Shown: in pieces, positions 52,724 to 62,773 of the stretch
Position numbering within the stretch: position 1 is the stretch's first letter
How the letters are laid out: each line of letters starts with the position of its first letter
Assembly: GCF_003143855.1 (NCBI RefSeq)
Contig: NZ_QFRK01000003.1
Span: 272,809-336,808, forward strand
DNA: 64,000 nucleotides
From: Streptomyces sp. NWU339
GTDB taxonomy: Bacteria > Actinomycetota > Actinomycetes > Streptomycetales > Streptomycetaceae
Direction: 5' to 3'
Notes under the pieces: generated by a model
Seen by the model: only the letters and a program-made list of their open reading frames with translations
Told to the model about the DNA's origin: nothing
Database searches by the model: none
Position numbers and translations under genes: made by a program

Positions 52724-53875
52724 ATGACTCCTACGACGGAGACCACGGTCGGCATCGGCGGCGCCGCGGAGAGCACCGACATGGTGCTCAACATCGGGCC
52801 CCAGCATCCGTCCACACACGGCGTGCTGCGGCTGAAGCTCGTCCTGGACGGCGAGCTCATCAACCGCGCGGAGCCCGTGATCGGCTACATGCACCGGGGC
52901 GCGGAGAAGCTGTTCGAGGCGCGTGACTACCGCCAGATCATCATGCTGGCCAACCGTCACGACTGGCTGTCGGCGTTCTCCAACGAGCTGGGCGTGGTCC
53001 TCGGGGTGGAGCGGATGCTCGGCATGGAGGTCCCCGAACGCGCGGTGTGGCTGCGCACGCTGCTCGCGGAGCTGAACCGGGTGCTCAACCACCTGATGTT
53101 CCTCGGTTCCTATCCGCTGGAGCTCGGTGGCATCACGCCGATCTTCTACGCCTTCCACGAGCGCGAGGAGCTCCAGCACGTCATGGAGGAGGTCTCCGGC
53201 GGCCGCATGCACTACATGTTCAACCGCGTGGGCGGCCTCAAGGAGGACCTTCCGGCGGGATGGACCACACGCGCGCGCGCCGCGGTCGCCGACGTGCGCT
53301 CCCGCATGGACCGCTTCGACGACCTGGTGCTCGGCAACGAGATCTTCCGGGGCCGCACCCGCGGGGTGGGCGTCCTCTCCGCGGACGTCGTGCACGCGTA
53401 CGGCGTGAGCGGGCCGATCGCCCGTGCCTCGGGCGTCGACTTCGACCTGCGCCGCGACGAGCCGTATCTCGCCTACGGCGAACTGGGTGACGTCCTGAAG
53501 GTCGTGACCCGTGAGGAGGGCGACTGCCTCGCCCGCTTCGAGTGCCTCCTGGAGCAGACCTACAACTCCCTCGACCTCGCCGACGCCTGCCTCGACCGGC
53601 TCGCCGACCTGCCGCCGGGACCGGTCAACCAGCGGCTCCCGAAGGTCCTCAAGGCGCCCGAGGGGCACACCTACGCGTGGACCGAGAACCCGCTCGGCAT
53701 CAACGGGTACTACCTGGTCAGCAAGGGCGAGAAGACGCCGTACCGGCTGAAGCTGCGCTCGGCGTCGTACAACAACATCCAGGCGCTCACCGAACTGCTG
53801 CCGGGGACGCTGGTCTCGGACATGGTGGCGATCCTGGGGTCGATGTTCTTCGTGGTGGGAGACATCGACAAATAA
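52724..53875 (+). CDS. nuoD2: NADH dehydrogenase subunit D paralogue
   Basis: 383 residues. The 49-kDa/NuoD quinone-site subunit of complex [36 protein letters not shown], ending VVGDIDK. R58 in MHRGAEKL corresponds to the arginine that is dimethylated in mitochondrial NDUFS2 (Arg85). No other nuo genes lie nearby, so this is an orphan paralogue of the main nuo operon copy. The ATG follows GAGACT by six bases (leaderless). It converges with a MidA-type methyltransferase gene. Confidence 0.9.
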   Translation: MTPTTETTVGIGGAAESTDMVLNIGPQHPSTHGVLRLKLVLDGELINRAEPVIGYMHRGAEKLFEARDYRQIIMLANRHDWLSAFSNELGVVLGVERMLGMEVPERAVWLRTLLAELNRVLNHLMFLGSYPLELGGITPIFYAFHEREELQHVMEEVSGGRMHYMFNRVGGLKEDLPAGWTTRARAAVADVRSRMDRFDDLVLGNEIFRGRTRGVGVLSADVVHAYGVSGPIARASGVDFDLRRDEPYLAYGELGDVLKVVTREEGDCLARFECLLEQTYNSLDLADACLDRLADLPPGPVNQRLPKVLKAPEGHTYAWTENPLGINGYYLVSKGEKTPYRLKLRSASYNNIQALTELLPGTLVSDMVAILGSMFFVVGDIDK

Positions 53876-53911
53876 TCGACAAAATCGACGAACAGGTGTC
53901 GGTCCGCGGGG

Positions 53912-54913
53912 TCACTCCGCGAGGACGTCCGGGATTCCCACGGGCTGCAGCAGCCACCCGAAGTCGCCGAGTCCGCCCGTCGCGATGAGTTCGGCGGCCT
54001 GGGAGGCGCCCGCGAGGGCGCGTACATAGCCGGCGGGGTCGGCGGACGCCAGCGTGAGCGGGGGGCGCGCGCCCGTGAGGCCCAGGGAGCGCAGGGCCGC
54101 CCGCTGGGTGAACAGGCGGGCGCCGGGGAGCGCGCAGGCCGCCGCGCAGGAGTCGAGGGCGACGTGCGCGGTGATGTCGCACGACCCGTCCGGTACGGGC
54201 GTCGTCTCCCGCCCTTCCCGGAAACCCGTGAGGGTCCCGAACGGCGGGCGCGCGTCCGCCGAGTGCGCGTAGTCCACGGCGACGGCGAGCCCCCGCTCGA
54301 GCGTCCCGACCGCCGACGCCCACGCCACGTCCCGGGACAGCCCGATCTCCGCCCGCAGCCCCTCCCCGGCCGGCAACGGCCACCACCGGGTCAGCCACTC
54401 GGCTTCCGGTCCCGTGACCGGCGCCCCGAGCCGTTCCGTGCCGTCCTCCCGGACCAGTACCAGGCGCGAGGCGCCCGCCGGGTCCACCTCGGCGACCTCC
54501 AGGGGCACGTTGTCCAGCCACTCGTTGGCGAACAGCAGTCCGGTGATCCGTTCCGGGGGCTCGGTCCGCCACTCGATCCCGCGGTCGAGCCCACCGGGAC
54601 GGCCGGCGAGTTCGACGGCGTACGCACGCACGCGCGCCGCCACCTCGGCGGGCAGTGCGGCGAGCACCCCCGTGACCAGTTCGCCCCGGCCCGCCCCCAT
54701 GTCCACGAAGTCGAGCACCGCGGGCCGCCCCAGCGCCTCGTCGACCCGGCACAGCAGCCGGGCCACGGCCTCCGCGAACAGCGGTGAGGCGTGCACCGAC
54801 GTACGGAAGTGCCCGGCGGGGCCCTCCGGTCGGCGGTAGAAGCCGTCCGGCCCGTACAGGGCGGTCCGGGCCGCCGCCCGCCAACCGCGCCACCCGCTCG
54901 TCGTCGCTGTCAC
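53912..54913 (-). CDS. MidA/NDUFAF7-type methyltransferase
   Basis: 333 residues, DUF185 family. [16 protein letters not shown] is the SAM-binding motif; [14 protein letters not shown] and [10 protein letters not shown] are family signatures. The mitochondrial homologue NDUFAF7 methylates the 49-kDa subunit of complex I. Here the gene lies 36 bases from a nuoD paralogue, in convergent orientation, which suggests the same partnership. GTG at 54913 follows TAACCT (54925-54920) by six bases. Confidence 0.88.
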   Translation of the reverse strand: MTATTSGWRGWRAAARTALYGPDGFYRRPEGPAGHFRTSVHASPLFAEAVARLLCRVDEALGRPAVLDFVDMGAGRGELVTGVLAALPAEVAARVRAYAVELAGRPGGLDRGIEWRTEPPERITGLLFANEWLDNVPLEVAEVDPAGASRLVLVREDGTERLGAPVTGPEAEWLTRWWPLPAGEGLRAEIGLSRDVAWASAVGTLERGLAVAVDYAHSADARPPFGTLTGFREGRETTPVPDGSCDITAHVALDSCAAACALPGARLFTQRAALRSLGLTGARPPLTLASADPAGYVRALAGASQAAELIATGGLGDFGWLLQPVGIPDVLAE

Positions 54914-55031
54914 GGGGCCAGGTTAAGGGCGCGGATATGCCGGGTCTCCACCTTGCGGAGTACGTGTGCCGACCGGGGATCGGCCCTCCGGTTGACCCCT
55001 GCACGCATTCTGCTTCCCTACGCTGGGTTGC

Positions 55032-56234
55032 GTGCAGCGCTTCTATGATTTTCTCCGCAGGCACCCGACAGGGGTCGACGGCTTCTGGGCCGTGGTCCTG
55101 TTCGGGATTTCGGTGCTGGGCGGAGCGAGCGCGCAGGAGACCGAGGGGACCGATCTGCCGGCCCTCACCGTGCCGGTCATGCTGCTGCTGTCGCTGGTCG
55201 TGGCGCTGCGTCGGCGGATGCCGGAGCGGATGCTGGTCCTGGCCGTCGTGGTGGGCGTGCTCCAGGTGGTCCTCGACGTGGCGACGATGCCCGCCGACTT
55301 CGCGCTGCTGGTGATCGTCTACACGGTCGCGACCGTCGGCGCCCGCTGGGCCTCCCGTCTGGCGCTGGCCGCCGGCCTGTGCGCGGCTCCCGTGGCGCAG
55401 GCGCGCTGGCCGTTCGAGGACGTGAGCGTGGCGGGCAACATCGCCATGGTGATATTCCAGACCGTGCCCTTCGCCCTCGCCTGGGTGCTCGGCGACTCCA
55501 TGCGCACCCGGCGTGCCTACTTCGCCCAGCTGGAGGAGCGCGCCGCCCGGCTGGAGAAGGAGCGCGAGGCGCAGGCCAAGGTCGCGGTCGCCGCCGAACG
55601 CGCCCGCATAGCGCGTGAACTGCACGACGTCGTCGCCCACAACGTGTCGGTGATGGTGGTCCAGGCCGACGGCGCCGCCTACGTCCTCGACGCCGCGCCC
55701 GACCAGGCGAAGAAGGCCCTGGAGACCATCTCCTCCACCGGCCGCCAGGCCCTCGCCGAGATGCGCCGCCTGCTCGGCGTGCTGCGCACCGGCGAGCACC
55801 AGGAGGCCGGCGAGTACGTGCCGCAGCCCGACGTGCAGCAGATCGAGGACCTCGTCGAGCAGTGCCGGGAGTCCGGACTGCCGGTGGACTTCAAGGTCGA
55901 GGGCACCCCGCGTCCGCTGCCCAGCGGCGTCGAACTCACCGCGTACCGCATCGTGCAGGAGGCGCTCACCAACACCCGCAAGCACGGCGGGCCCGACACG
56001 GGCGCCAGTGTGCGCCTGGTGTACTTCGACGACGGTCTCGGCCTGCTGGTCGAGGACGACGGCAAGGGCGCCCCGCACGAGCTGTACGAGGAGGGCGGGT
56101 TCGACGGCCAGGGCCACGGTCTGATCGGGATGCGCGAGCGGGTCGGGATGGTCGGCGGAACCCTGGACGCGGGTCCGCGGCCGGGCGGAGGATTCCGCAT
56201 CAGTGCCCTGCTGCCGCTCAAACCCGGCCCCTGA
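55032..56234 (+). CDS. Sensor histidine kinase (NarL/DesK type)
   Basis: 400 residues. Four to five membrane helices (about 15-150) form the sensor; there is no large outer domain. The HisKA_3 helix RARIARELHDVVAHNVSVM carries H198. The HATPase domain has ALTNTRKHGG (N box) and GHGLIGMRERVGM (G box). GTG at 55032 lies seven bases after TACGCT (55019-55024), a leaderless pattern. The response regulator gene follows 73 bases later. The signal is unknown; few outer residues suggest it senses something in the membrane. Confidence 0.92.
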   Translation: MQRFYDFLRRHPTGVDGFWAVVLFGISVLGGASAQETEGTDLPALTVPVMLLLSLVVALRRRMPERMLVLAVVVGVLQVVLDVATMPADFALLVIVYTVATVGARWASRLALAAGLCAAPVAQARWPFEDVSVAGNIAMVIFQTVPFALAWVLGDSMRTRRAYFAQLEERAARLEKEREAQAKVAVAAERARIARELHDVVAHNVSVMVVQADGAAYVLDAAPDQAKKALETISSTGRQALAEMRRLLGVLRTGEHQEAGEYVPQPDVQQIEDLVEQCRESGLPVDFKVEGTPRPLPSGVELTAYRIVQEALTNTRKHGGPDTGASVRLVYFDDGLGLLVEDDGKGAPHELYEEGGFDGQGHGLIGMRERVGMVGGTLDAGPRPGGGFRISALLPLKPGP

Positions 56235-56307
56235 CACCCGGACGCTTGGGCACGTCCATTGTTCACACCTGTAACACTGGCCTGGAACCGGACTGGAAGA
56301 GGACCCG

Positions 56308-56979
56308 ATGGCGATCCGCGTGATGCTCGTCGACGACCAGGCGCTGCTGCGCACCGGGTTCCGGATGGTGCTCGACGCCCAGCCGGACATGGAGGTCGTG
56401 GCGGAGGCGGGCGACGGCGTGGAGGCCCTCCAGGTGCTGCGCGCCACCGCCGTCGACGTGGTGCTCATGGACGTCCGGATGCCGAAGCTGGACGGGGTGG
56501 AGACGACCCGCCGGATCTGCGTGGACACCGACCCGCCGAAGGTGCTGATCCTGACCACCTTCGACCTCGACGAGTACGCCTTCTCCGGGCTGAAGGCCGG
56601 CGCCTCCGGCTTCATGCTCAAGGACGTGCCCCCCGGCGAACTGCTCGCCGCGATCCGCGCGGTGCACAGCGGTGACGCCGTGGTCGCGCCGTCCACCACC
56701 CGCCGGCTCCTGGACCGCTTCGCCCCCATGCTGCCGTCCACCGCCGAGCAGCCCCGGCACAAGGGGCTGGAGCGGCTCACCGAGCGGGAGCGGGAGGTCA
56801 TGGTGCTGGTCGCGCAGGGCCTGTCCAACGGCGAGATCGCGGCCCGGCTGGTGCTGTCGGAGGCGACGGTGAAGACGCACGTGGGCCGCATCCTGACCAA
56901 GCTGGGGCTGCGGGACCGGGTGCGGGTGGTGGTCCTCGCCTACGAGACGGGACTGGTGCGGGCCGGCGGACACGGCTGA
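56308..56979 (+). CDS. NarL/FixJ response regulator
   Basis: 223 residues. The receiver domain has acidic pocket D9-D10, phosphoacceptor D55 in VLMDVRMPKLDG and a lysine in FMLKDVPP. The LuxR-type HTH is at about 158-215: LTEREREVMVLVAQGLSNGE, ATVKTHVGRILTKLGL. The ATG follows GGAAGAGG. It forms a two-component system with the kinase at 55032. Confidence 0.93.
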   Translation: MAIRVMLVDDQALLRTGFRMVLDAQPDMEVVAEAGDGVEALQVLRATAVDVVLMDVRMPKLDGVETTRRICVDTDPPKVLILTTFDLDEYAFSGLKAGASGFMLKDVPPGELLAAIRAVHSGDAVVAPSTTRRLLDRFAPMLPSTAEQPRHKGLERLTEREREVMVLVAQGLSNGEIAARLVLSEATVKTHVGRILTKLGLRDRVRVVVLAYETGLVRAGGHG

Positions 56980-57010
56980 CCGTGGGCCCCGGCGTCGGTA
57001 GGGTCGGCGC

Positions 57011-57643
57011 ATGCTGCTGTGGATCAACGGCCCTTTCGGGGGCGGTAAGACACAAACCGCGTACGAGATACACCGTCGTCTCCCGGGCAGCGTCGTCTGT
57101 GACCCGGAGCACGCCGGATTCGGGCTGCGCCGCATGCTGCCGCCCGAACTGCGGGGAGACTTCCGAGATCTGACCTCCTGGCGGCAGGGCGTCGTCGAGG
57201 TCCTCGACCTCGCCCTGACCCGGCACGACGGCGTCGTGATCGCGCCGATGACGGTCACGGACTCCGGCCACTTCGCCGAGACGATCGGTCGGCTGCGCGA
57301 ACTCGGCCACGACGTACACCACTTCGCCCTCCTCGCCGAACGGGAGACGGTGCTGAGGCGGCTGCGCGAACGCGGCCTCGAACGCCTGCTGCGCTCCGCC
57401 ATCGGGAAGAACACCGTTCCGCACCGGGAGAGTTGGGCCGTTCAGCAGCTCGACCACTGTCTGGAGCGGCTCGCCGAGCCGGAGTTCGCCGAGCAGCTGT
57501 GGACGGACCACACCACCGTGCCGAAGACGGCGGACCGCATCGCCGTACTGGCGGGACTGGAACTGCGCCCCAACCGTGAGGGCCCGCTGCGCACCCGGCT
57601 GCGGCAGGCGCGCGTCGGACTCCGGCACATCCGCTTCGACTGA
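57011..57643 (+). CDS. TmrB-like P-loop protein
   Basis: 210 residues. INGPFGGGKTQTAYEIHRRL is a Walker A in the same position and wording as Bacillus TmrB, which protects cells from tunicamycin. VIAPMTVTDSGHFAETIGRL, HHFALLAERETVLRRLRER and RLRQARVGLRHIRFD continue the match. Function in tunicamycin resistance is inferred from similarity. The ATG follows TAGGGT (56999-57004) by six bases (leaderless). It converges with the threonine-aldolase-type gene. Confidence 0.82.
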   Translation: MLLWINGPFGGGKTQTAYEIHRRLPGSVVCDPEHAGFGLRRMLPPELRGDFRDLTSWRQGVVEVLDLALTRHDGVVIAPMTVTDSGHFAETIGRLRELGHDVHHFALLAERETVLRRLRERGLERLLRSAIGKNTVPHRESWAVQQLDHCLERLAEPEFAEQLWTDHTTVPKTADRIAVLAGLELRPNREGPLRTRLRQARVGLRHIRFD

Positions 57644-57665
57644 GGCCCCCGCTGACATCCGGGCC

Positions 57666-58894
57666 CTACCGCCCGGGCGTCCCCGTCCCCGTCCCCGTCC
57701 CCGTCGTCGTCGCCGTCAGCCGGTCCACGAAGTCCGCGGCCGCCGTCCGTACGTCGTCGGGGGTCCACTCCAGGCCGGCCGCCCGCACGTACACCTCGGT
57801 GAGCGCCAGGCCGGGGCCCTGTCGCTCCCAGCCGTTGGCGAACAGCATGGTTCCCGTCTCCTCGGCCGTGCGGATCGCCGCCTGGGTGAGGGCCTCCGCG
57901 TCGTACGGCAGCCACACCTGGAAGTCGTGGGTGTGCGGCACCTCGGGATGGACGCGGGCCCACGGCACCCCGGCCGCGGCCAGGCCCTCGCGCAGCGCGG
58001 CGGCCACCACGCGCGCGTGGGTGACGTACTCCGGCAGCCGGGGCAGCTCCCGCTCCAGGCCGATCAGGGCCGACAACGCGGTCGGGAACTGCTGGAAGGC
58101 GGTGCCGCCGTACCGGTGCCGCCAGGCCTTCGCCTCCGCCACCAGGGCCCCGGGACCGGCGAGGGCCGCGCCGCCGAAGCCGTCGAGCGACTTGTAGAAC
58201 GACACGTAGACGCTGTCCGCCAGGCCGGCGATCTCGTCCAGTGGCCGGCCGAAGTGGACGGCGCACTCCCACAGCCGGGCCCGTCGAAGTGCACCACGGC
58301 CTCGCGCTCCCGCGCGGCGTCCACCACCTCGGTGAGCTCCTCCCAGGTGGGCAGCAGGAAACCGGCGTCCCGGAGGGGAAGCTCCAGCATCAGCGCGCCG
58401 AAGGGCTCCTCGAAGTCCCGCACCTCGGCGGCGGTCGGCATCCTGGGCTCGCTCGTCACCCGCACCGGACGCAACCCGGCGACCCGGCTGAACGCGTTCC
58501 GCTCATGGACCTCGGGGTGGCTGAGCCCGTGCAGGGCGACGACGGGGTTGCCGGTACGGCCCGCCCAGCAGCGCAGAGCCACCTGCTGGGCCATCGTGCC
58601 GGTCGGGAAGAACGCGGCGGCCCCGGTGCCGAGGAGCCCGGCGACCCGCTCCTCCAGCGCCTCGACGACACCGTCGCCGTACAGGTCGGACGCCTCGTCC
58701 AGGTCGTACCGGCCGTCCGCCTCCGCCAGCAGCGCCAGCCGTTCCCGGAGCGTGCCCAGGAACCCGAGGCGGGCGAGGACGCGCGGAGCACCGCGGTAGG
58801 CGGCGACCCGCCGTGCGCGGAGCTCCCGGTGCCCCTCCTCGCCGGTGTGCTGCTCGTCCTGCCCCGCCGTGCCGTTCCCCGCCGTATCGCTCAT
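57666..58894 (-). pseudogene. Threonine-aldolase-family gene with a one-base frameshift
   Basis: About 409 residues if repaired, a PLP beta-eliminating lyase (L-threonine aldolase family). The N-terminal part (AAAFFPTGTMAQQVALRCW, ALHGLSHPEVHE, AVVHFDG) and the C-terminal part (VSFYKSLDGFGGAAL, with the PLP lysine) are intact but in different frames. The break lies at GGGCCC (58278-58283). One missing G/C there restores HFDGARLWECAVHFG. It may be a sequencing error in a homopolymer-rich site or a real mutation. The C-terminus encodes a GT repeat from CCCCGT units. ATG at 58894 begins MSDTAGNG. Confidence 0.8.
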
Positions 58895-58941
58895 GCCCGG
58901 GATCATCCCCCGCGCGGGGGAGCGAGGGCATCGGGGTTTTC

Positions 58942-58983
58942 GTTCTGCGTTCTGCGTTCCGCGTTCTGCGTTCTGCGTTCCGC
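58942..58983. repeat. Six tandem 7-bp repeats
   Basis: Units run GTTCTGC, GTTCTGC, GTTCCGC, then the same three again, so a 21-bp block is duplicated. They lie between the lyase gene and the divergent DUF2520 gene, in the shared upstream region. Confidence 0.9.
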
Positions 58984-59086
58984 GCACGGCGACGGCACGA
59001 CCGAACACCCGGGGAACCGATCGCGTTAACATGACGAGAAATCGTCCGGTACCCCGAGCGGACTGGAACGGGAAGGCCGCCGTCGC

Positions 59087-60058
59087 GTGAACACAGCCCC
59101 ACAGCCGGATCCCAGGGACCGCCCCGCGCGGCTCACCGTCGGCGTCGTCGGCGCCGGGCGCGTGGGCCCGGCCCTGGCCGCGTCCCTCCAACTCGCCGGA
59201 CACCGCCCGGTGGCCGTCTCCGCCGTCTCCGCCGCGTCCAGGAGGCGCGCCGAGCAGCTGCTCCCCGGCGTACCCGTGGTCCCGCCCGCCGAGGTGCTGG
59301 AGCGGGCCGAGCTGGTGCTGCTGACCGTCCCGGACGACGCGCTGCCCGAGCTGGTCTCCGGGCTCGCCGGGACGGGCGCGGTACGGCCGGGGCAACTCCT
59401 CGCGCACACCTCCGGGCGGTACGGCGCGAAGGTGCTGGACCCCGCCCTGCGGGCCGGGGCGCTGCCACTGGCCCTGCACCCGGCGATGACGTTCATCGGC
59501 ACCCCCGTGGACGTGCAGCGGCTCGCCGGGTGCTCCTTCGGCGTCACCGCGCCCGAGGAGCTGCGGCTGGCCGCCGAGGCGCTTGTGATCGAGATGGGCG
59601 GCGAGCCGGAGTGGATCGCCGAGGAGAACCGCCCGCTCTACCACGCGGCCCTCGCCCTGGGCGCCAACCACCTGGTCACCCTGGTCGCGCAGTCCCTGGA
59701 ACTGCTGCGCACCGCCGGGGTCGAGGCACCCGACCGGATGCTCGGCCCGCTGCTCGGCGCGGCCCTGGACAACGCCCTGCGCTCCGGCGACGCGGCCCTC
59801 ACCGGCCCCGTCGCGCGCGGTGACGCCGGCACCGTCTCCGCGCACGTCGCCGAGTTGCGCCGGCACGCCCCGCAGGCCGTCGCCGGCTACCTGGCGATGG
59901 CCCGCGCGACCGCGGACCGCGCCCTCGCCCACGGCCTGCTGAAGCCGGAGCTCGCCGAGGACCTGCTCGGGGTACTCGCCGACGGGACGACGGGCACCAC
60001 CGGCGAAACGGGCGCCCCCGACGAAGGTGAAGGCAAAGGCGAAGGGGAATCCCGATGA
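59087..60058 (+). CDS. DUF2520 Rossmann-fold oxidoreductase-like protein
   Basis: 323 residues. [17 protein letters not shown] is an NAD(P)-binding Rossmann motif; a DUF2520 helical domain (about 150-290) follows, like the dehydrogenase fold of ketopantoate and 6-phosphogluconate enzymes. It is first in the pantothenate/NAD operon and its stop overlaps the panC ATG (ATGA). A ketopantoate-reductase-like role is therefore plausible but unproven. GTG at 59087 overlaps the stop of a 19-codon frame (59031-59090), and GGGAAGG lies upstream. The tail is Gly/Thr/Glu-rich. Confidence 0.85.
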   Translation: MNTAPQPDPRDRPARLTVGVVGAGRVGPALAASLQLAGHRPVAVSAVSAASRRRAEQLLPGVPVVPPAEVLERAELVLLTVPDDALPELVSGLAGTGAVRPGQLLAHTSGRYGAKVLDPALRAGALPLALHPAMTFIGTPVDVQRLAGCSFGVTAPEELRLAAEALVIEMGGEPEWIAEENRPLYHAALALGANHLVTLVAQSLELLRTAGVEAPDRMLGPLLGAALDNALRSGDAALTGPVARGDAGTVSAHVAELRRHAPQAVAGYLAMARATADRALAHGLLKPELAEDLLGVLADGTTGTTGETGAPDEGEGKGEGESR

Positions 60059-61050
60059 CCACCACCCTGCTGCGCACCGCCGGGGAACTGCACGCACGCG
60101 CGCGTACGGGCCGCCGCGCCGTGGTGATGACCATGGGCGCCCTGCACGAGGGCCACGCCACCCTGATCCGCGCCGCACGCGACATCGCGGGCGCCGACGG
60201 AGAGGTGGTGGTCACCGTCTTCGTCAACCCGCTGCAGTTCGGCGAGGGCGAGGACCTCGACCGGTACCCGCGCACCCTGGACGCCGATCTCGAGGTCGCC
60301 GGACAGGCGGGCGCCGACGCCGTCTTCGCCCCGTCGGCCGAGGAGGTCTACCCGGGCGGCGAACCCCAGGTCCGCATCAGCGCCGGCCCCATGGGCGAAC
60401 GCCTGGAGGGCGCCGCCCGCCCCGGTCACTTCGACGGCGTGCTCACCGTCGTCGCCAAACTGCTGCACCTCACGCGCCCCGACGTCGCCCTGTACGGCGA
60501 GAAGGACGCCCAGCAGCTCGCCCTGATCCGCCGCATGGTGCGCGACCTGAACTTCGGCGTCGACATCGTCGGTGTCCCCACCGTCCGCGAGGACGACGGA
60601 CTGGCCCTGTCCAGCCGCAACCGCTACCTCTCCGCCGCGGAGCGGCGCACCGCCCTCGCACTGTCCGGCGCGCTGTTCGCCGGCCGGGACCGGCACGCCG
60701 CGCAGGAGGCGCTGCGCGCGCGGGCCCGCGAGGTGCCCTCCACGCGCGCGCGTGCCGAGGCGCTCAGCGCGCTGGGCGAGTCCCGCGCGGCGGCCGACGC
60801 GCACGCCGTCGCCACGGCGGCCGGTCCGGCGGCCGTCCGTGCCGCCGCCCGCCAGGTCCTCGACGGGGCCGCCCGCCTCACCCCGCCGCTCGCCCTGGAC
60901 TACCTGGCCCTGGTCGACCCCTCGGACTTCACCGAGATCGGCGACGGCTTCACCGGCGAGGCCGTCCTCGCCGTGGCCGCCCGGATCGGGACGACCCGCC
61001 TGATCGACAACATCCCCCTGACCTTCGGCACCCTCGGAGCCGCCTCGTGA
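60055..61050 (+). CDS. panC: Pantothenate synthetase
   Basis: 331 residues. It condenses pantoate with beta-alanine using ATP. The motifs [14 protein letters not shown] and [10 protein letters not shown] bind [12 protein letters not shown] and [19 protein letters not shown] are also typical. It is longer than E. coli PanC (283), the extra part being an Ala-rich stretch in the C-terminal domain. Its ATG overlaps the DUF2520 stop and its stop overlaps the nadB GTG, so all are coupled. Confidence 0.95.
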   Translation: MTTTLLRTAGELHARARTGRRAVVMTMGALHEGHATLIRAARDIAGADGEVVVTVFVNPLQFGEGEDLDRYPRTLDADLEVAGQAGADAVFAPSAEEVYPGGEPQVRISAGPMGERLEGAARPGHFDGVLTVVAKLLHLTRPDVALYGEKDAQQLALIRRMVRDLNFGVDIVGVPTVREDDGLALSSRNRYLSAAERRTALALSGALFAGRDRHAAQEALRARAREVPSTRARAEALSALGESRAAADAHAVATAAGPAAVRAAARQVLDGAARLTPPLALDYLALVDPSDFTEIGDGFTGEAVLAVAARIGTTRLIDNIPLTFGTLGAAS

Positions 61051-62768
61051 CCAGCACAGGCATACGACTGCACGCGCCCGCGCCCGGGTGGTCCATCGAC
61101 GCGGACGTCGTGGTCGTCGGCTCCGGTGTCGCCGGACTGACCGCGGCGCTGCGCTGCGAGGCCGCCGGGCTGGCCACCGTCGTGGTCACCAAGGCCCGGC
61201 TCGACGACGGTTCCACCCGCTGGGCCCAGGGCGGCATCGCCGCGGCACTCGGCGAGGGCGACACCCCCGAGCAGCACCGGGACGACACCCTGGTGGCCGG
61301 CGCGGGCCTGTGCGACGAGGAAGCGGTCCGCCTCCTCGTCACCGAGGGCCCCGACGCCGTACGTCGTCTCATCGCCACCGGCGCCCACTTCGACGAGACC
61401 TCCGAGGGCGGCCTGGAACTGACCCGAGAGGGCGGTCACCACCGGCGGCGCATCGCGCACGCGGGCGGGGACGCCACCGGCGCGGAGATCTCCCGCGCGC
61501 TGGTGGAGGCCGTGCGTACGCGCGGGATGCGCACCATCGAGAACGCGCTCGTCCTGGACCTGCTGACGGACGCCGAGGGCCGCACCGCGGGTGTGACCCT
61601 GCACGTCATGGGGGAGGGCCAGCACGACGGCGTGGGGGCCGTGCACGCCCCCGCGGTGGTGCTCGCGACCGGCGGCATGGGCCAGGTGTTCAGCGCGACC
61701 ACGAACCCCTCCGTCTCCACCGGCGACGGTGTGGCGCTGGCCCTGCGCGCGGGCGCCGAGGTCAGCGACCTCGAGTTCGTCCAGTTCCACCCGACCGTCC
61801 TGTTCCTCGGCTCCGACGCGGAGGGCCAGCAGCCCCTGGTCTCCGAGGCGGTCCGCGGCGAGGGCGCCCACCTGGTCGACGCCGACGGCGTGCGCTTCAT
61901 GGTGGGGCAGCACGAGCTCGCCGAACTCGCCCCGCGCGACGTCGTCGCCAAGGGCATCATGCGCCGGATGCGGGAGCGGGACGCCGAGCACATGTACCTC
62001 GACGCCCGCCACTTCGGCGCCGAGATGTGGGAGCACCGCTTCCCGACGATCCTCGCGGCCTGCCGCGCCCACGGCATCGACCCGGTCACCGAGCCCGTGC
62101 CGGTCGCCCCGGCCGCCCACTACGCCTCCGGCGGCGTCCGCACCGACTCCCGGGGCCGCACCACCGTCCCCGGTCTGTACGCGTGCGGGGAGGTCGCCTG
62201 CACCGGCGTGCACGGCGCCAACCGGCTCGCCTCCAACTCCCTCCTGGAGGGCCTGGTCTACGCCGAGCGCATCGCCGCCGACATCGCCGCGAGCCGGACC
62301 GGGGACACCCTCCGCGCGCGCGTGCCGCAGCCCCTCCCGCAGGCCGATCGCCCCGGGCACCCCCTGCTCCCCCCGGAGGCCCGCTTCACCATCCAGCGGA
62401 TCATGACCCGGGGAGCCGGCGTGCTGCGCTCCGCCGACTCGCTCGCCCAGGCCGCCGACGGGCTCCAGCGGCTGCACGCCGACGCCCGCGACGCCCTCGA
62501 CGAGAACGGCAAGACCGCCGAGCCCGGCGTCGACACCTGGGAGACCACCAACCTCCTGTGCGTGGCCCGCGTCCTGGTCGCCGCCGCGCGGCAGCGCGAG
62601 GAGACCCGCGGCTGCCACTGGCGCGAGGACCGGCCCGAGCGCGACGACACCGCCTGGCGCCGGCACATCGTCGTACGGCTGAACCCGGACCGCACGCTGG
62701 CGGCGCACACCACCGACGCCACGGACTTCCCCCCGACCCTCCCCCTTCAGGCCCCCCAGGAGCAGTGA
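61047..62768 (+). CDS. nadB: L-aspartate oxidase
   Basis: 573 residues, FAD enzyme. It oxidises aspartate to iminoaspartate for NAD synthesis. [16 protein letters not shown] binds [25 protein letters not shown] and [20 protein letters not shown] are family motifs. The GTG overlaps the panC stop (GTGA). The C-terminal part is the usual helical domain. nadC follows; nadA is not in this window. Confidence 0.95.
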   Translation: MTSTGIRLHAPAPGWSIDADVVVVGSGVAGLTAALRCEAAGLATVVVTKARLDDGSTRWAQGGIAAALGEGDTPEQHRDDTLVAGAGLCDEEAVRLLVTEGPDAVRRLIATGAHFDETSEGGLELTREGGHHRRRIAHAGGDATGAEISRALVEAVRTRGMRTIENALVLDLLTDAEGRTAGVTLHVMGEGQHDGVGAVHAPAVVLATGGMGQVFSATTNPSVSTGDGVALALRAGAEVSDLEFVQFHPTVLFLGSDAEGQQPLVSEAVRGEGAHLVDADGVRFMVGQHELAELAPRDVVAKGIMRRMRERDAEHMYLDARHFGAEMWEHRFPTILAACRAHGIDPVTEPVPVAPAAHYASGGVRTDSRGRTTVPGLYACGEVACTGVHGANRLASNSLLEGLVYAERIAADIAASRTGDTLRARVPQPLPQADRPGHPLLPPEARFTIQRIMTRGAGVLRSADSLAQAADGLQRLHADARDALDENGKTAEPGVDTWETTNLLCVARVLVAAARQREETRGCHWREDRPERDDTAWRRHIVVRLNPDRTLAAHTTDATDFPPTLPLQAPQEQ

Positions 62769-62773
62769 CTGCC

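Noticed and set aside
57678-57712. CCCCGT repeats as a separate regulatory repeat
   Set aside because: They encode the Gly-Thr tail of the lyase gene and are ordinary simple sequence at a C-terminus.
58064-60178. 704-residue minus-strand frame
   Set aside because: Only the part from 58894 downward is real (the lyase). The upstream half is antisense to the DUF2520 gene.
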